Origin: Mycetocola tolaasinivorans
GTDB taxonomy: Bacteria; Actinomycetota; Actinomycetes; Actinomycetales; Microbacteriaceae
DNA: 64,000 nt
Direction of reading: 5' to 3'
Assembly: GCF_003667565.1 (NCBI RefSeq)
Contig: NZ_RCUX01000002.1
Span: 186,001-250,000 of the forward strand
The notes below the pieces were generated by a model. That model did not search any database and was not told the DNA's origin. It was given only the letters and a program-made list of their open reading frames with translations. Position numbers and translations under genes: made by a program. Every line of letters begins with the position of its first letter. Position 1 is the stretch's first letter. Shown here piece by piece: positions 42,106 to 50,551 of this stretch.

Positions 42106-43083
42106 ATGACAACCGAGGCTGACCCGCAGTCACCCCAGAACCGATCGGTCCGACAGGCCGCGCGAGAGCGCGCCACCGAGCTGCGTAGCGCGCAGCGACG
42201 AAAGGACTTCCTCGGCCGTGCGCTCCTCATCGGTGCCGGTGTGATCGTTGTCGCCGCCATCGTGGTGGGCGTGGTGATGTCCTTCCGGACCACCGAGCCC
42301 TCGGCCACCACCACCCCGGAAAACATGATCAGCGGCGGCATCGTCGTGGGCAAGGACTTCGTGGCCGTGCGCTCGGAGTCCACCCCGATTTCCGACCCGG
42401 CGGTACCCACCGCGATCGACCCGGCCGTGCCGAACATTCGCATCTACGCCGACTACATCGGTGCCGATATGGGCACCTTCCAGAAGGCCAACGGCGAACT
42501 ACTGAGCACCCTGGTGAAGGACGGCGCGATCACCGTGGAGTACCACCCGATCGCCCCGCTCGCCGCGAAGTCTGCCGGTAGCCAGTACTCGGTGCGGGCC
42601 GCAAACGCCGCCGCCTGTGTCGCAAACTACTCGCCCGACACCTTCTTCGCCTTCAACGAGGCACTGTACAAGGATCAGCCCACCGAGGGCACCACCGGTC
42701 GCAGCGATGACGACCTGGTCGCGCTGGCGAAGTCGGTCAAGGTTGCCGAGGCCCCCGCGGTTGAGGAGTGCATCACCAAGCAGACCTATAAGAGCTGGGT
42801 GAACACCGTGACCGATCGTGCAATGAACGAGAAGGTGCCGAACTCCAAGCTCGACAAGATCGTGACCATGCCCACCGTGCTGGTCAACGACAAGGTGTAC
42901 ACCGGCGAGCTCACCAGCACCAAGGAGTTCCGCGCGTTCGTGCTGTCGGTCGCGAGTGAGGCCCAGAACAAGGCCAGCGCAAGCCCGTCGCCGTCGACCT
43001 CGCCGGACGCCCCCGCGGGCGATGCTCCCGAGGGCGAGGCCCCGGCCGGTGACGCACCCACCGGTGACGCCCCCGCTCAGTAA
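42106..43083 (+). CDS. DsbA-fold membrane-anchored protein lacking the CxxC motif
   Basis: A 325-residue protein: cytoplasmic N-terminus of about 36 charged residues, one membrane helix (about 38-60) and an extracytoplasmic thioredoxin/DsbA fold (about 75-285). At the place of the usual DYxCPxC active site it reads IYADYIGADMGTF (113-125), so both active-site cysteines are gone; the cis-Pro loop MPTVLVND remains. The tail is Pro/Ala/Gly/Asp-rich with repeated GDAP units and may span the cell wall. A chaperone or binding role is more likely than disulfide exchange. Confidence 0.85.
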   Translation: MTTEADPQSPQNRSVRQAARERATELRSAQRRKDFLGRALLIGAGVIVVAAIVVGVVMSFRTTEPSATTTPENMISGGIVVGKDFVAVRSESTPISDPAVPTAIDPAVPNIRIYADYIGADMGTFQKANGELLSTLVKDGAITVEYHPIAPLAAKSAGSQYSVRAANAAACVANYSPDTFFAFNEALYKDQPTEGTTGRSDDDLVALAKSVKVAEAPAVEECITKQTYKSWVNTVTDRAMNEKVPNSKLDKIVTMPTVLVNDKVYTGELTSTKEFRAFVLSVASEAQNKASASPSPSTSPDAPAGDAPEGEAPAGDAPTGDAPAQ

Positions 43084-43158
43084 CCCACGCCACGTCGCGT
43101 TGCTGTTCCCGCTGCGGGATCGCGTGCTCTACACTGGTTGAGTGCGTGATCCGCACCC

Positions 43159-43234
43159 GCCGTTTTAGCTCAGTTGGCAGAGCGCCGCACTTGTAATGCG
43201 AAGGTCGCGAGTTCGATTCTCGCAAACGGCTCCA
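43159..43234 (+). tRNA. tRNA-Thr (anticodon UGU)
   Basis: A full cloverleaf: acceptor GCCGTTT/AAACGGC, D-stem GCTC/GAGC, anticodon loop CTTGTAA with TGT, T-arm GCGAG TTCGATT CTCGC, discriminator T and encoded CCA at 43232-43234. The anticodon stem has four good pairs and a C-A mismatch at its top. TACACT at 43130-43135 is a -10 candidate about 25 bases upstream. Confidence 0.95.
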
Positions 43235-43237
43235 TCA

Positions 43238-43282
43238 AAAGCCCGGTCGGGGCGCATGAGATGCGAACCTGGCCGGGTTTTT
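43238..43282. terminator. Terminator after tRNA-Thr
   Basis: AAAGCCCGG (43238-43246) pairs with CCGGGTTTT (43273-43281, one G-T), enclosing a second hairpin CGCAT/ATGCG; TTTTT follows. It can also end the convergent small-gene operon. Confidence 0.75.
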
Positions 43283-43330
43283 GCTTGTGTGGGCCGCTGT
43301 GCGCTGCGGCCTGCGTGCCGCGTCCTGGGG

Positions 43331-43531
43331 CTAGCGCCTCAGCCGTGCGCGTAGGCGGTGATACCAGCGCCAGGGTGGGAGCGGTCTGCCCTCCAGGGCA
43401 AGTGCAAAGATCCATGCGGGAATCTCATAGCCGAGTTCCCGTCCCGTAATCACGTAGATCTGGGCCATGAGGACGCGCTCGTCGTGAGTGGGCGGTACGT
43501 GGTTTATCGCGAAAAACTGGTCAGCGGTCAT
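43331..43531 (-). CDS. Small conserved-looking hypothetical protein
   Basis: A 66-residue protein (MTADQFFAINHVPPTHDERV..., ending in an arginine-rich RWYHRLRARLRR). No domain is recognised; a mixed helix with a weak hydrophobic middle (IPAWIFALAL) could be peripheral to the membrane. ATG 43531 is chosen over 43555 because AAGGAGG lies about nine bases upstream. It overlaps the upstream 138-residue gene by 11 bases, so the two form an operon next to the tRNA gene. Confidence 0.6.
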   Translation of the reverse strand: MTADQFFAINHVPPTHDERVLMAQIYVITGRELGYEIPAWIFALALEGRPLPPWRWYHRLRARLRR

Positions 43532-43937
43532 GGGTTTCTTCCTCCTTGCTTCCATGCTCCTGGACGGGATGAGGCATCACAATGTTCTTGTCCTCGTCGT
43601 GTCCGCGATTGACGGGCGTGCGGAGAATGGAGCCCATTGTGGCGTTGAGTAAATCTCGACCGTGTTTTCCGCCCAGCGGAGATGAGCTGAGCATGATGAG
43701 CATGTTCAACGCGGCCGTTCCTTCCGCCGCATTCAGTCGGCCAAAATAGTGGGTGAGGGCCCATTCGGTGCGCCGCCACCAGATATCTTCGCGCTGCTTT
43801 TTCCGAGTGATGAATACTGTGATCATCGCGGCGGCGCTGGCGGCAACCCCGGCGAATCCCGTACTGGGAGCCCACTGCGTCAGCCCATCCCACAGCTCGA
43901 CAAACGGGGCCGCGGTGTGTGGATGGAGTTCACTCAT
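43521..43937 (-). CDS. Hypothetical membrane-anchored protein
   Basis: A 138-residue protein with one hydrophobic segment near residues 24-41 (GFAGVAASAAAMITVFIT) followed by a basic charged stretch (RKKQREDIWWRRTEW) and a long polar C-terminus. The topology suggests a short outside N-terminus and a cytoplasmic tail. No family is recognised. ATG 43937 (MSELHPHTA) is used because longer readings enter the divergent intergenic region. Confidence 0.55.
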   Translation of the reverse strand: MSELHPHTAAPFVELWDGLTQWAPSTGFAGVAASAAAMITVFITRKKQREDIWWRRTEWALTHYFGRLNAAEGTAALNMLIMLSSSPLGGKHGRDLLNATMGSILRTPVNRGHDEDKNIVMPHPVQEHGSKEEETHDR

Positions 43938-44099
43938 ACGGGGACAATATCCTCGCGCGAGCAGCATTGGTTCATGTCGATCGCAACTGTGTAAGGCGCG
44001 ATCACGGAGTGCGGCTCTGGAAAACCGAGCGGGCTCAACGCAGGCGAAAGCGGCACCCCGAGTTTGTCGTTCCAAAAAACTTTTGCGGGGCTATGGACA

Positions 44100-44281
44100 C
44101 GGGCCGCAAATGGGGTATGTTGATGACGTGAACATACCTCCGGATGGCCGGGGGCACCCACGCTCACGATGGGGAAACCGCGATCGTGATACCGCCAATG
44201 AGGGCGGTAATTGGTGTGCCCGGGGATGAATGATCGCACCCGCATCACGTTTCGTCATTGACCTGCAAAGGAGCAACGCCC
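44100..44281 (+). promoter_or_regulatory. Control region of the sugar transport operon with three inverted repeats
   Basis: Three repeats lie upstream of the SBP gene: GGTATGTT/AACATACC (44114-44121 with 44131-44138, 9-base spacer), TCACGAT/ATCGTGA (44164-44170 with 44183-44189) and hairpin TACCGCC/GGCGGTA (44090+100, i.e. 44190-44196 with 44203-44209). The first looks like an operator; the third could act in the leader RNA. A ROK-family regulator encoded at 50552-51787 is a candidate binder. 43938-44099 shows no further gene. Confidence 0.5.
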
Positions 44282-45580
44282 ATGAAAAAACGTTCCCTCT
44301 CCCTCATCGCCGCAGCGGCGATGGTCGCCCTGCTCGCCGGATGCTCCGGTGGCGCGAAGGCGGAAGAAGACAAGGGACTCGGCACCGCCGACAAGCCGGT
44401 AACCATCAAGTTCTGGCACCCCACGCAGTACGCGCCGCAGATTGTGGAGGCGTTTGAGAAGTCCCACCCCAACATCAAGGTCAAGCTGACCGTCGTTCCG
44501 AGTAACCAGCCGGACATTGCGGCCAAGCTGATCGCCGCCGTTCAGGCCGGAGACGCCCCCGACGTCATCAAGGCCGAGTACCAGATGCTGCCCTACCTGG
44601 TCTCCCAGGGGGCCGTGGCACCGCTGGAAAACCTGAAGATCGATGAGGGCAAGTACCGCGAATCCGTGCGCGGTCTCGTGCACTTCGGCGACAAGGACTA
44701 TGGCGCACCCGAGGACTTCACCCCGATGATGTTCTTCTACCGTGCCGACCTGTTTGACCAGCTGGGGCTCACCGTCCCGACCACCTGGGACGAGTATGAG
44801 GCCCTCGCCCGCAAGGTCAAGGAGGTCGCTCCGGACAAGGTACTCGGCAACTACAACTACGACTCCAACGACCTCGCCGGCTGGTCGGCCCAGGCCGGCG
44901 CAAACTGGTGGAAGGCCGATGGCGAGAAGTGGACCGTGGGCATTGACGACCCGGCCACCCTCAAGGCCGCGAACTTCCGCTCCAAGCTCATCAAGGAGGG
45001 CCTGATCTCCACCGAGACCGGCCCCGGCGTCAACAACATGATCGCCGACGGCACCATCCTCTCCTGGAACGCCGGTGCCTGGGCCCCCGGAACCATCATG
45101 AACGCGAACCCCGCCCTCGACGGCAAGTGGCGTGCGGCTCCGATGCCGGTGTGGAACTCGGGCGACACCGAGACCGCGGTATCCGGTGGATCGGCGATCA
45201 TCCTGGTGAAGAACACCAAGGTGCGCCAGGCCGCCGAGACCTTCATCGAGTGGTTCACCGACTCGGAGGAGGGCATCCTCACCCGCTGGAAGTACAGCAA
45301 CAACCTCTCCGGCAGTGACCGTCTCGACGAGTCCAAGGAGATCCTCGAGATGCGTCCGAGCCCGATCGACCCGACCCAGGACTACCTGAAGATGGTCGCC
45401 AGCCAGAAGGCCAAGACCTTCGACAACTGGGGTCCCAACGCGCTGCTGATGCAGAGCACCTGGAAGGACATCGCGCCCAAGGCCATCGCCGGCGAGCTCT
45501 CGATGGATGATGCGATCAAGAAGCTTCAGTCCACCGTGGTGGACGACATGAAGCGCACCGGCTTCACGGTGACGGACTAG
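44282..45580 (+). CDS. Carbohydrate ABC transporter solute-binding lipoprotein
   Basis: A 432-residue family-1 (MalE/UgpB-like) binding protein. Signal peptide with lipobox LLAGC (Cys21), then VTIKFWHPTQYAPQIVEAFEKSHPNIKVKLTVVP, the typical start of a sugar SBP, and VSGGSAIILVKNTKVRQAAETFIEWFTD near the C-terminus. It captures a sugar outside the membrane and passes it to the permeases encoded directly after. AAAGGAG precedes ATG 44282. The sugar is not identifiable from sequence. Confidence 0.94.
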   Translation: MKKRSLSLIAAAAMVALLAGCSGGAKAEEDKGLGTADKPVTIKFWHPTQYAPQIVEAFEKSHPNIKVKLTVVPSNQPDIAAKLIAAVQAGDAPDVIKAEYQMLPYLVSQGAVAPLENLKIDEGKYRESVRGLVHFGDKDYGAPEDFTPMMFFYRADLFDQLGLTVPTTWDEYEALARKVKEVAPDKVLGNYNYDSNDLAGWSAQAGANWWKADGEKWTVGIDDPATLKAANFRSKLIKEGLISTETGPGVNNMIADGTILSWNAGAWAPGTIMNANPALDGKWRAAPMPVWNSGDTETAVSGGSAIILVKNTKVRQAAETFIEWFTDSEEGILTRWKYSNNLSGSDRLDESKEILEMRPSPIDPTQDYLKMVASQKAKTFDNWGPNALLMQSTWKDIAPKAIAGELSMDDAIKKLQSTVVDDMKRTGFTVTD

Positions 45581-45584
45581 CCCC

Positions 45585-46571
45585 ATGGCCCAGTCCGTTC
45601 TCGAACAGGCCGGCCCCGTCCGGGCGCGACGCACAGTCGCGCCCGGGCGGGCCCCGGCCGGGCCTGGCCGCCCGCGCACGGGCCGCCACCGCCTCGCCCC
45701 GTACTTCTTCATCGCCCCGGGAATCACGCTCTTCACGCTGTTCCTCCTGATCCCGATCGGCTACTCGGTCTACCTGAGCTTCTTCTCCAATAAGGTGTCC
45801 TCGGGCATCATCGGAGCGGCCGAGCGCACCTCAATCTTTGTTGGATTCGACAACTTCGCCGCGATCCTCGAGGGCTCGGTATTCTGGTCGGGGCTCGCCC
45901 GCGCCGGCTACTACGGCCTCCTGGTCATCCCGATCACCCTGGGTCTCGCCCTGGTCTTTGCCCTCGCGCTGGACGTGGGTGTCTCGAAGCTGCGCACGGT
46001 CTCGAAGACCATCATCTTCATCCCCTATGCCGTGCCCGGCGTGATTGCCACGCTCATGTGGGGCTACATGTACCACGAGCGCACCAGCCCGTTTGGTGAC
46101 ATCTTCACCTTCTTCGGGTTCCCCACCCCCGACTTCCTCGGCGACTCCCTCGTGTTCTACTCGATCGTGAACATCGCCGTCTGGGGCGGCATCGGCTTCA
46201 ACATGATCATCCTGCACACCGCCCTCAGCGGTATCCCACGCGAGATCTATGAGGCCGCCCGGATCGACGGTGCCAGCGAGCTGCGTATCGCCCTCCAGGT
46301 GAAGCTGCCGCTCGTGGTGCCCTCGATGATCTTCACGCTGCTGTTTGGTGTGATCGGTGCGGTGCAGGTGTACGCCGAACCGCAGACGATGAAGACGATG
46401 TCGCCCTCCATCACCTCCGGCTGGGTGCCGCTGATGGAGATTCAGCGCCTCGCGTTTGAGCAGGGCGAAACCAACATGGCCGCGGCCGGGGCGATCATCA
46501 TCGCGCTGATCGCTTTTGGACTCTCACTGCTGGTGTTCCGACTGGCCGGCAAGAAGGGATCGGGAGACTGA
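45585..46571 (+). CDS. Sugar ABC transporter permease, MalF/UgpA-like
   Basis: A 328-residue permease with a basic 35-residue N-terminal tail, six membrane helices and the EAA loop LSGIPREIYEAARIDGASELRIALQVKLPLV. It starts four bases after the SBP stop and its stop overlaps the next ATG by one base. Confidence 0.94.
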   Translation: MAQSVLEQAGPVRARRTVAPGRAPAGPGRPRTGRHRLAPYFFIAPGITLFTLFLLIPIGYSVYLSFFSNKVSSGIIGAAERTSIFVGFDNFAAILEGSVFWSGLARAGYYGLLVIPITLGLALVFALALDVGVSKLRTVSKTIIFIPYAVPGVIATLMWGYMYHERTSPFGDIFTFFGFPTPDFLGDSLVFYSIVNIAVWGGIGFNMIILHTALSGIPREIYEAARIDGASELRIALQVKLPLVVPSMIFTLLFGVIGAVQVYAEPQTMKTMSPSITSGWVPLMEIQRLAFEQGETNMAAAGAIIIALIAFGLSLLVFRLAGKKGSGD

Positions 46572-47506
46572 TGACCACGATCGATAAGACCCCGGTTCCC
46601 GTCGCCGCCGCGCTGCCCGCGAGCGAGCTGCCGCCGAAGGAGATCAAGCGAGAGCGTGCACGGGCAAAGCGCAGGGCGCTCGGCGCGATCCCCTCGGCGA
46701 TCCTGATCATCGGCTCGCTGTACTGCTTCATCCCGCTGTTCTGGCTGGTGAGTGCCTCGACCAAGGGCCGCGAAACCCTCTTCACCACCAACACGTTTAT
46801 CCCCGATGGAATCGACGGTTTTTTCCGCAACGTCGCCCAGCTGGGTAACTACCAGGACGGTGCGTTCTGGACCTGGATGGGCAACTCGGTCATCTATGCC
46901 GGCGGCGGTGCGCTGCTCTCGGTGCTGGTTTCGGCCGCGTTCGGCTACGGCCTGGCAATGTACGAGTTCCGTGGCAAGCAGGTGGCGTTCGGCCTGGTGC
47001 TGATGGGCATGTTGCTTCCCGGCGTGGTCGTGGCAATCCCGCAGTACCTGCTGATGGCGCAGCTCGAGCTGACCAACACCTACTTTGCGATTCTCTTCCC
47101 GGTCATGGTGAGCCCGTTCGGCATGTGGCTGTGCCGCGTGTTTGCGGCCTCATCGGTGCCGCGTGAGCTGCTCGACGCCGGCCGCGTGGACGGTGCAAAC
47201 GAGTTCCGTATCTTCGCCTCGATTGGCCTGCGTTTGATGGCACCCGGCCTGCTCACCGTGTTCCTGCTGCAGTTCGTGGGAATCTGGAATAACTTCCTGC
47301 TGCCGTTCATCATGCTGAGCGACAACACCAAGTACCCCCTCTCGCTCGGTCTCTACAGCATGATGCGCGGTAGCGACACCGAGGAGGCCATCATCCCGAC
47401 CCTGGTGATCTCCGGATCGCTCGTGGCCACCATCCCGCTGATCATCATCTTTATTTGGCTGCAGAAGTACATGCGAATCAACTTCGGCGGCGGACTGAAA
47501 GGCTAA
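46571..47506 (+). CDS. Sugar ABC transporter permease, MalG/UgpE-like
   Basis: A 311-residue permease with six helices, the EAA loop SVPRELLDAGRVDGANEFRIFASIGLRLMAPGL and the C-terminal MRINFGGGLKG typical of the UgpE/MalG group. Together with the previous permease it forms the channel. No ATPase gene follows, so a shared ATPase (40752-41849) is expected to drive it. Confidence 0.94.
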   Translation: MTTIDKTPVPVAAALPASELPPKEIKRERARAKRRALGAIPSAILIIGSLYCFIPLFWLVSASTKGRETLFTTNTFIPDGIDGFFRNVAQLGNYQDGAFWTWMGNSVIYAGGGALLSVLVSAAFGYGLAMYEFRGKQVAFGLVLMGMLLPGVVVAIPQYLLMAQLELTNTYFAILFPVMVSPFGMWLCRVFAASSVPRELLDAGRVDGANEFRIFASIGLRLMAPGLLTVFLLQFVGIWNNFLLPFIMLSDNTKYPLSLGLYSMMRGSDTEEAIIPTLVISGSLVATIPLIIIFIWLQKYMRINFGGGLKG

Positions 47507-47508
47507 TC

Positions 47509-48477
47509 ATGACAACCACCTCTCCCACACCGGCCAAGCGGGTTACCTTCCCGCAGGCTCGCGGCCTGGCTCTCGGCGCCACCTCGCTGATCCACCACGC
47601 CGACCCGCAGGCAAACAGCGACGACCTCGTGGACGCCGCCTGGGATGCCGGGATCCGCTACTTCGATACCGCTCCCATGTACGGCGGCGGGGCTTCGGAG
47701 AAGCTGTTTGGCCCCTCGCTCACCCGCTACCCGCGGGAGGAGTACGTGCTGTCTTCCAAGGTGGGTCGGCTGGTCCGCGATGGCGAGCCCGTGCTCGAGT
47801 TCGAGGACCCGCTGTGGCGCTACGACTTCTCGGCAGACGGTATCCGTCGCTCGGTCGACGCCTCGCTCGCCCGTCTGGGTGTCGACCGCCTCGACATCGC
47901 CTACATCCACGACCCCGACCGCTTCTATGATCAGGCGTCAACCGAGTCGTATGCGGCGCTGCAGGAGCTGCGCGCCGAGGGAGTGATCGGTGCGATCGGC
48001 GTGGGCATCACTCAGGCCCCGATGCTGGCGCGCTTCCTGCGCGAGATCGACCTGGATGCCGCGCTGCTCGCCGGCCGCTTCTCGCTCGTTGACTCCGAGG
48101 CGCTCGACGAGGTCATCCCGCTGGTGCGTGAGCAGGGCGTGACCCTGAGCATCGCCTCGACCCTGCACGCGGGCCTGGTGGACGGCAAGGACTCCGGTCA
48201 CTTCCACTACCAGCCCACCCCGCCGGCGATCGTGGAGCGGGTCGCGGCGATCCACGCGCTGAGCGAGCGATACGGCGTGCCCATCGGTGCGGTGGCGATT
48301 CAGTACGTGCTCGGCTACCCGGAGGTCGACACGATCCTCACCGGTGTGGCCGATCGCGGCCAGCTTGAGCAGAACCTCTCCTGGGCCGGGTGGGAGATCC
48401 CCACCGAGCTGTGGGCCGAGCTGGATGCCTCTGGCCTGGTCTCCGCCCCGATTCCGAACACCCTGCTGCACCCCTAA
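47509..48477 (+). CDS. Aldo/keto reductase (aldose dehydrogenase-like)
   Basis: A 322-residue (beta/alpha)8 reductase: DAAWDAGIRYFDTAPMYGGGASEKLFG (Asp and Tyr of the catalytic tetrad), LSSKVGRLV (Lys), RLGVDRLDIAYIHDPD (His region), and C-terminal NADP-binding ILTGVADRGQLEQN. It resembles D-threo-aldose 1-dehydrogenase and L-fucose dehydrogenase enzymes that oxidise aldoses to lactones. ATG 47509 lies two bases after the permease stop, so it belongs to the same operon and likely acts on the imported sugar. Confidence 0.9.
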   Translation: MTTTSPTPAKRVTFPQARGLALGATSLIHHADPQANSDDLVDAAWDAGIRYFDTAPMYGGGASEKLFGPSLTRYPREEYVLSSKVGRLVRDGEPVLEFEDPLWRYDFSADGIRRSVDASLARLGVDRLDIAYIHDPDRFYDQASTESYAALQELRAEGVIGAIGVGITQAPMLARFLREIDLDAALLAGRFSLVDSEALDEVIPLVREQGVTLSIASTLHAGLVDGKDSGHFHYQPTPPAIVERVAAIHALSERYGVPIGAVAIQYVLGYPEVDTILTGVADRGQLEQNLSWAGWEIPTELWAELDASGLVSAPIPNTLLHP

Positions 48478-48501
48478 CCCCACCCGAGAAAGGGAACCAT
48501 C

Positions 48502-49173
48502 ATGGCAAAAATTACAATTCTCACCGGCTCCGGTCAGTACCAGGACCGCTGGCACGACTTCACCGCCACCGGATACCGTGTGGCACAGGTGCTTCAGGAG
48601 GCCGGGCACGAGGTGGTGCTGCGGGCGCTGAAGCCCCAGGGCATCCTCGAGGAGCTTGAGGACACCGACCTGCTCGTGGTGAACTCCGGTTTCGGCGAGT
48701 ACACCGAGGTATCGGATGGCCCGCGCGAGGAGTGGGATGAGGCCTTCGCCGCACTGCGTGCCTACCGCGCGCGTAAGGCACCGATCCTCGCGCTGCACGC
48801 CGCCTCGAACAGCCTCGACGGCCTGGAGGAGTGGCACCAGTGGATTGGCGGCGAGTGGGTGCGGGGTACCTCGATGCACCCGCCGATTGGCGTCTCGCAC
48901 GTACAGGTTTCGGATGCCGATCACCCCATCACCGAGGGCTTCGCGGACTTCCACCCGTATGACGAGATGTACAGCTACCTGGAGGCCTACCCCGGCAGCC
49001 GGGTGCTGCTGACCCACGACTACGCCGACCTCACCCACGCACTGGTGTGGACTACCGAGCAGGACGGTGCCCGCACCGTCTACGACGCCCTCGGCCACGG
49101 CGTACAGGCGTTTGACACCCCGGAGCGGCACGACCTGCTGCGCCGCGAGGTGGATTGGCTGCTGGCGCGGTGA
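48502..49173 (+). CDS. ThuA-like domain protein (trehalose-utilisation type)
   Basis: A 223-residue protein with a ThuA glutamine-amidotransferase-like fold: ITILTGSGQYQDRWHDF, LLVVNSGFGEYTE, APILALHAAS, DEMYSYLEAYPG and WTTEQDGARTVYDALGHGVQAF. ThuA proteins act with ThuB in disaccharide 3-keto metabolism in some bacteria, and similar domains occur in sugar operons. Its exact reaction is unknown. AGAAAGGGA precedes ATG 48502; it follows the reductase by 24 bases. Confidence 0.85.
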   Translation: MAKITILTGSGQYQDRWHDFTATGYRVAQVLQEAGHEVVLRALKPQGILEELEDTDLLVVNSGFGEYTEVSDGPREEWDEAFAALRAYRARKAPILALHAASNSLDGLEEWHQWIGGEWVRGTSMHPPIGVSHVQVSDADHPITEGFADFHPYDEMYSYLEAYPGSRVLLTHDYADLTHALVWTTEQDGARTVYDALGHGVQAFDTPERHDLLRREVDWLLAR

Positions 49174-50468
49174 CCGATCGACACGACACGGTGGATTCCC
49201 TGGAATCGCCGGACACGGGGGCGCTGCCGATGGTAGCGCCCCCGCGCATGAGCGGACCGGTCAGCGAGCCCGCCACCAAACCCCCGCCTGCCGCGGGTGA
49301 AATACGGCGCGGCCCGCTGGCGCTGATGTCGATTACCCACGTGGTGAACGACTTCTACTCGGGTGCGGTGCCCGCGCTGATTCCGTTCATGGTGATGGAG
49401 CGCAATTACACCTACGCCGCCGCGAGCGCGATCATGCTCGCGGCCAACCTCCTCGGGAGCATCCTCCAGCCGGCGTTTGGTCTCCTGGTGGATCGCTGGC
49501 GGATGCCGTGGCTCGCGGTGGTGGGGTTCCTCCTCGCCGGTGTGGGTGTGGGGGTCTCGGGTCTGACCCAGGACCTCGTCTTCACCTGCCTCGCGGTGGC
49601 CGGTACCGGTCTCGGCGTGGCTGCGTACCACCCGGCGGCGACGCGACTGGCGAAGGCGGCCTCCGGGCCGCACACGAGTGGGCTCGCGATCTTCTCGGTG
49701 GGTGGCAACATCGGAATGGCGCTGGCACCGCTCGCGGTATCCCTCGTGATCGGTTCGCTGGGTCTCGCCGCGACGCCGCTGCTCGCGCTGCCCGCGGTGG
49801 TCCTCGCGCTCGCCGTGGCGCTCTGGCGCGGCATCGAGCGGGCGAGACGCTCCCGTGCCGGAGCACCCGCGGTGGTGCCCTCTCGGCCCGCGCCCGTGGG
49901 GAAGGACGACTGGGCCGGTTTTGGCGGGTTCTCGGCGATGGTAATCGTGGCTTCGGCCGGGTCTGCCGGTATTCAAGCCTTCCTCGCGCTCTTCCTGATC
50001 AACGAGTTTGGCGTCAGCACCGAGTTTGGTGCGGGTAGCCTGACCCTGTTCACCGGTATGGGAGTGGCGGGAACGCTCGCGGGTGGCTGGATGGCCGACC
50101 GGATCGGGCACATCCGTACGCTGCGCCTCGGCTATCTGATCGGACCGCTCGCGCTGGCCGTGATGCTGCTCGCTCCGGGTACCGTGGTGGCGCTGATCGC
50201 GATCGGCGTGCTGGGTTTCGCTGCGTTCATCCCGTTCTCGGTGCAGGTGGCGCTCGGCATGAAGTATCTGCCGAACCGCATCGGTACTTCGAGCGGTCTG
50301 ACGCTCGGTCTGGGGGCGACCGTGGGCGGCCTGTTTGCCCCGGTGTACGGTTTCCTTGCCGACGGCCACGGGCTGCGCTTTGCGCTGATCGTGGGGCTCG
50401 CGGTGAAAACACTCGCCCTCGTGATGACGTTCTTCCTGAAGAAGCCCGGGGGCCCGGGGCGCGCATAG
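49170..50468 (+). CDS. MFS transporter (fosmidomycin-resistance-like)
   Basis: A 432-residue major facilitator with about 12 helices and a 45-residue polar N-terminus. Core motifs are HVVNDFYSGAVPALIPFMV (family-defining first helix of the Fsr group), PAFGLLVDRWRMPW and AGGWMADRIGHIRTLRLG (MFS loop motif G-x-x-x-D-R). It could export a sugar, glycolytic by-product or drug. The GTG at 49170 overlaps the ThuA stop (GTGA), coupling translation; a different start further inside is possible because the N-terminus is unusually long. Confidence 0.88.
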   Translation: MTDRHDTVDSLESPDTGALPMVAPPRMSGPVSEPATKPPPAAGEIRRGPLALMSITHVVNDFYSGAVPALIPFMVMERNYTYAAASAIMLAANLLGSILQPAFGLLVDRWRMPWLAVVGFLLAGVGVGVSGLTQDLVFTCLAVAGTGLGVAAYHPAATRLAKAASGPHTSGLAIFSVGGNIGMALAPLAVSLVIGSLGLAATPLLALPAVVLALAVALWRGIERARRSRAGAPAVVPSRPAPVGKDDWAGFGGFSAMVIVASAGSAGIQAFLALFLINEFGVSTEFGAGSLTLFTGMGVAGTLAGGWMADRIGHIRTLRLGYLIGPLALAVMLLAPGTVVALIAIGVLGFAAFIPFSVQVALGMKYLPNRIGTSSGLTLGLGATVGGLFAPVYGFLADGHGLRFALIVGLAVKTLALVMTFFLKKPGGPGRA

Positions 50469-50478
50469 CGCGAGGATA

Positions 50479-50526
50479 CACAGACGTCGGCGGCCGCTCC
50501 CTTGGGAGCGGCCGCCGACGTCTGTG
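50479..50526. terminator. 23-bp perfect hairpin after the MFS gene
   Basis: The 23-base arms 50479-50501 and 50504-50526 are perfectly complementary around a TT centre, ending the sugar operon and the convergent ROK gene. It is exceptionally long for an intrinsic terminator here. Confidence 0.85.
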
Positions 50527-50551
50527 CCGTGCGCCGGGTTGCCGGGTTTGC

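Noticed and set aside
44255-45736. 493-codon frame antisense to the sugar SBP
   Set aside because: No domain, and the plus strand has a lipobox, SBP motifs and a ribosome-binding site.
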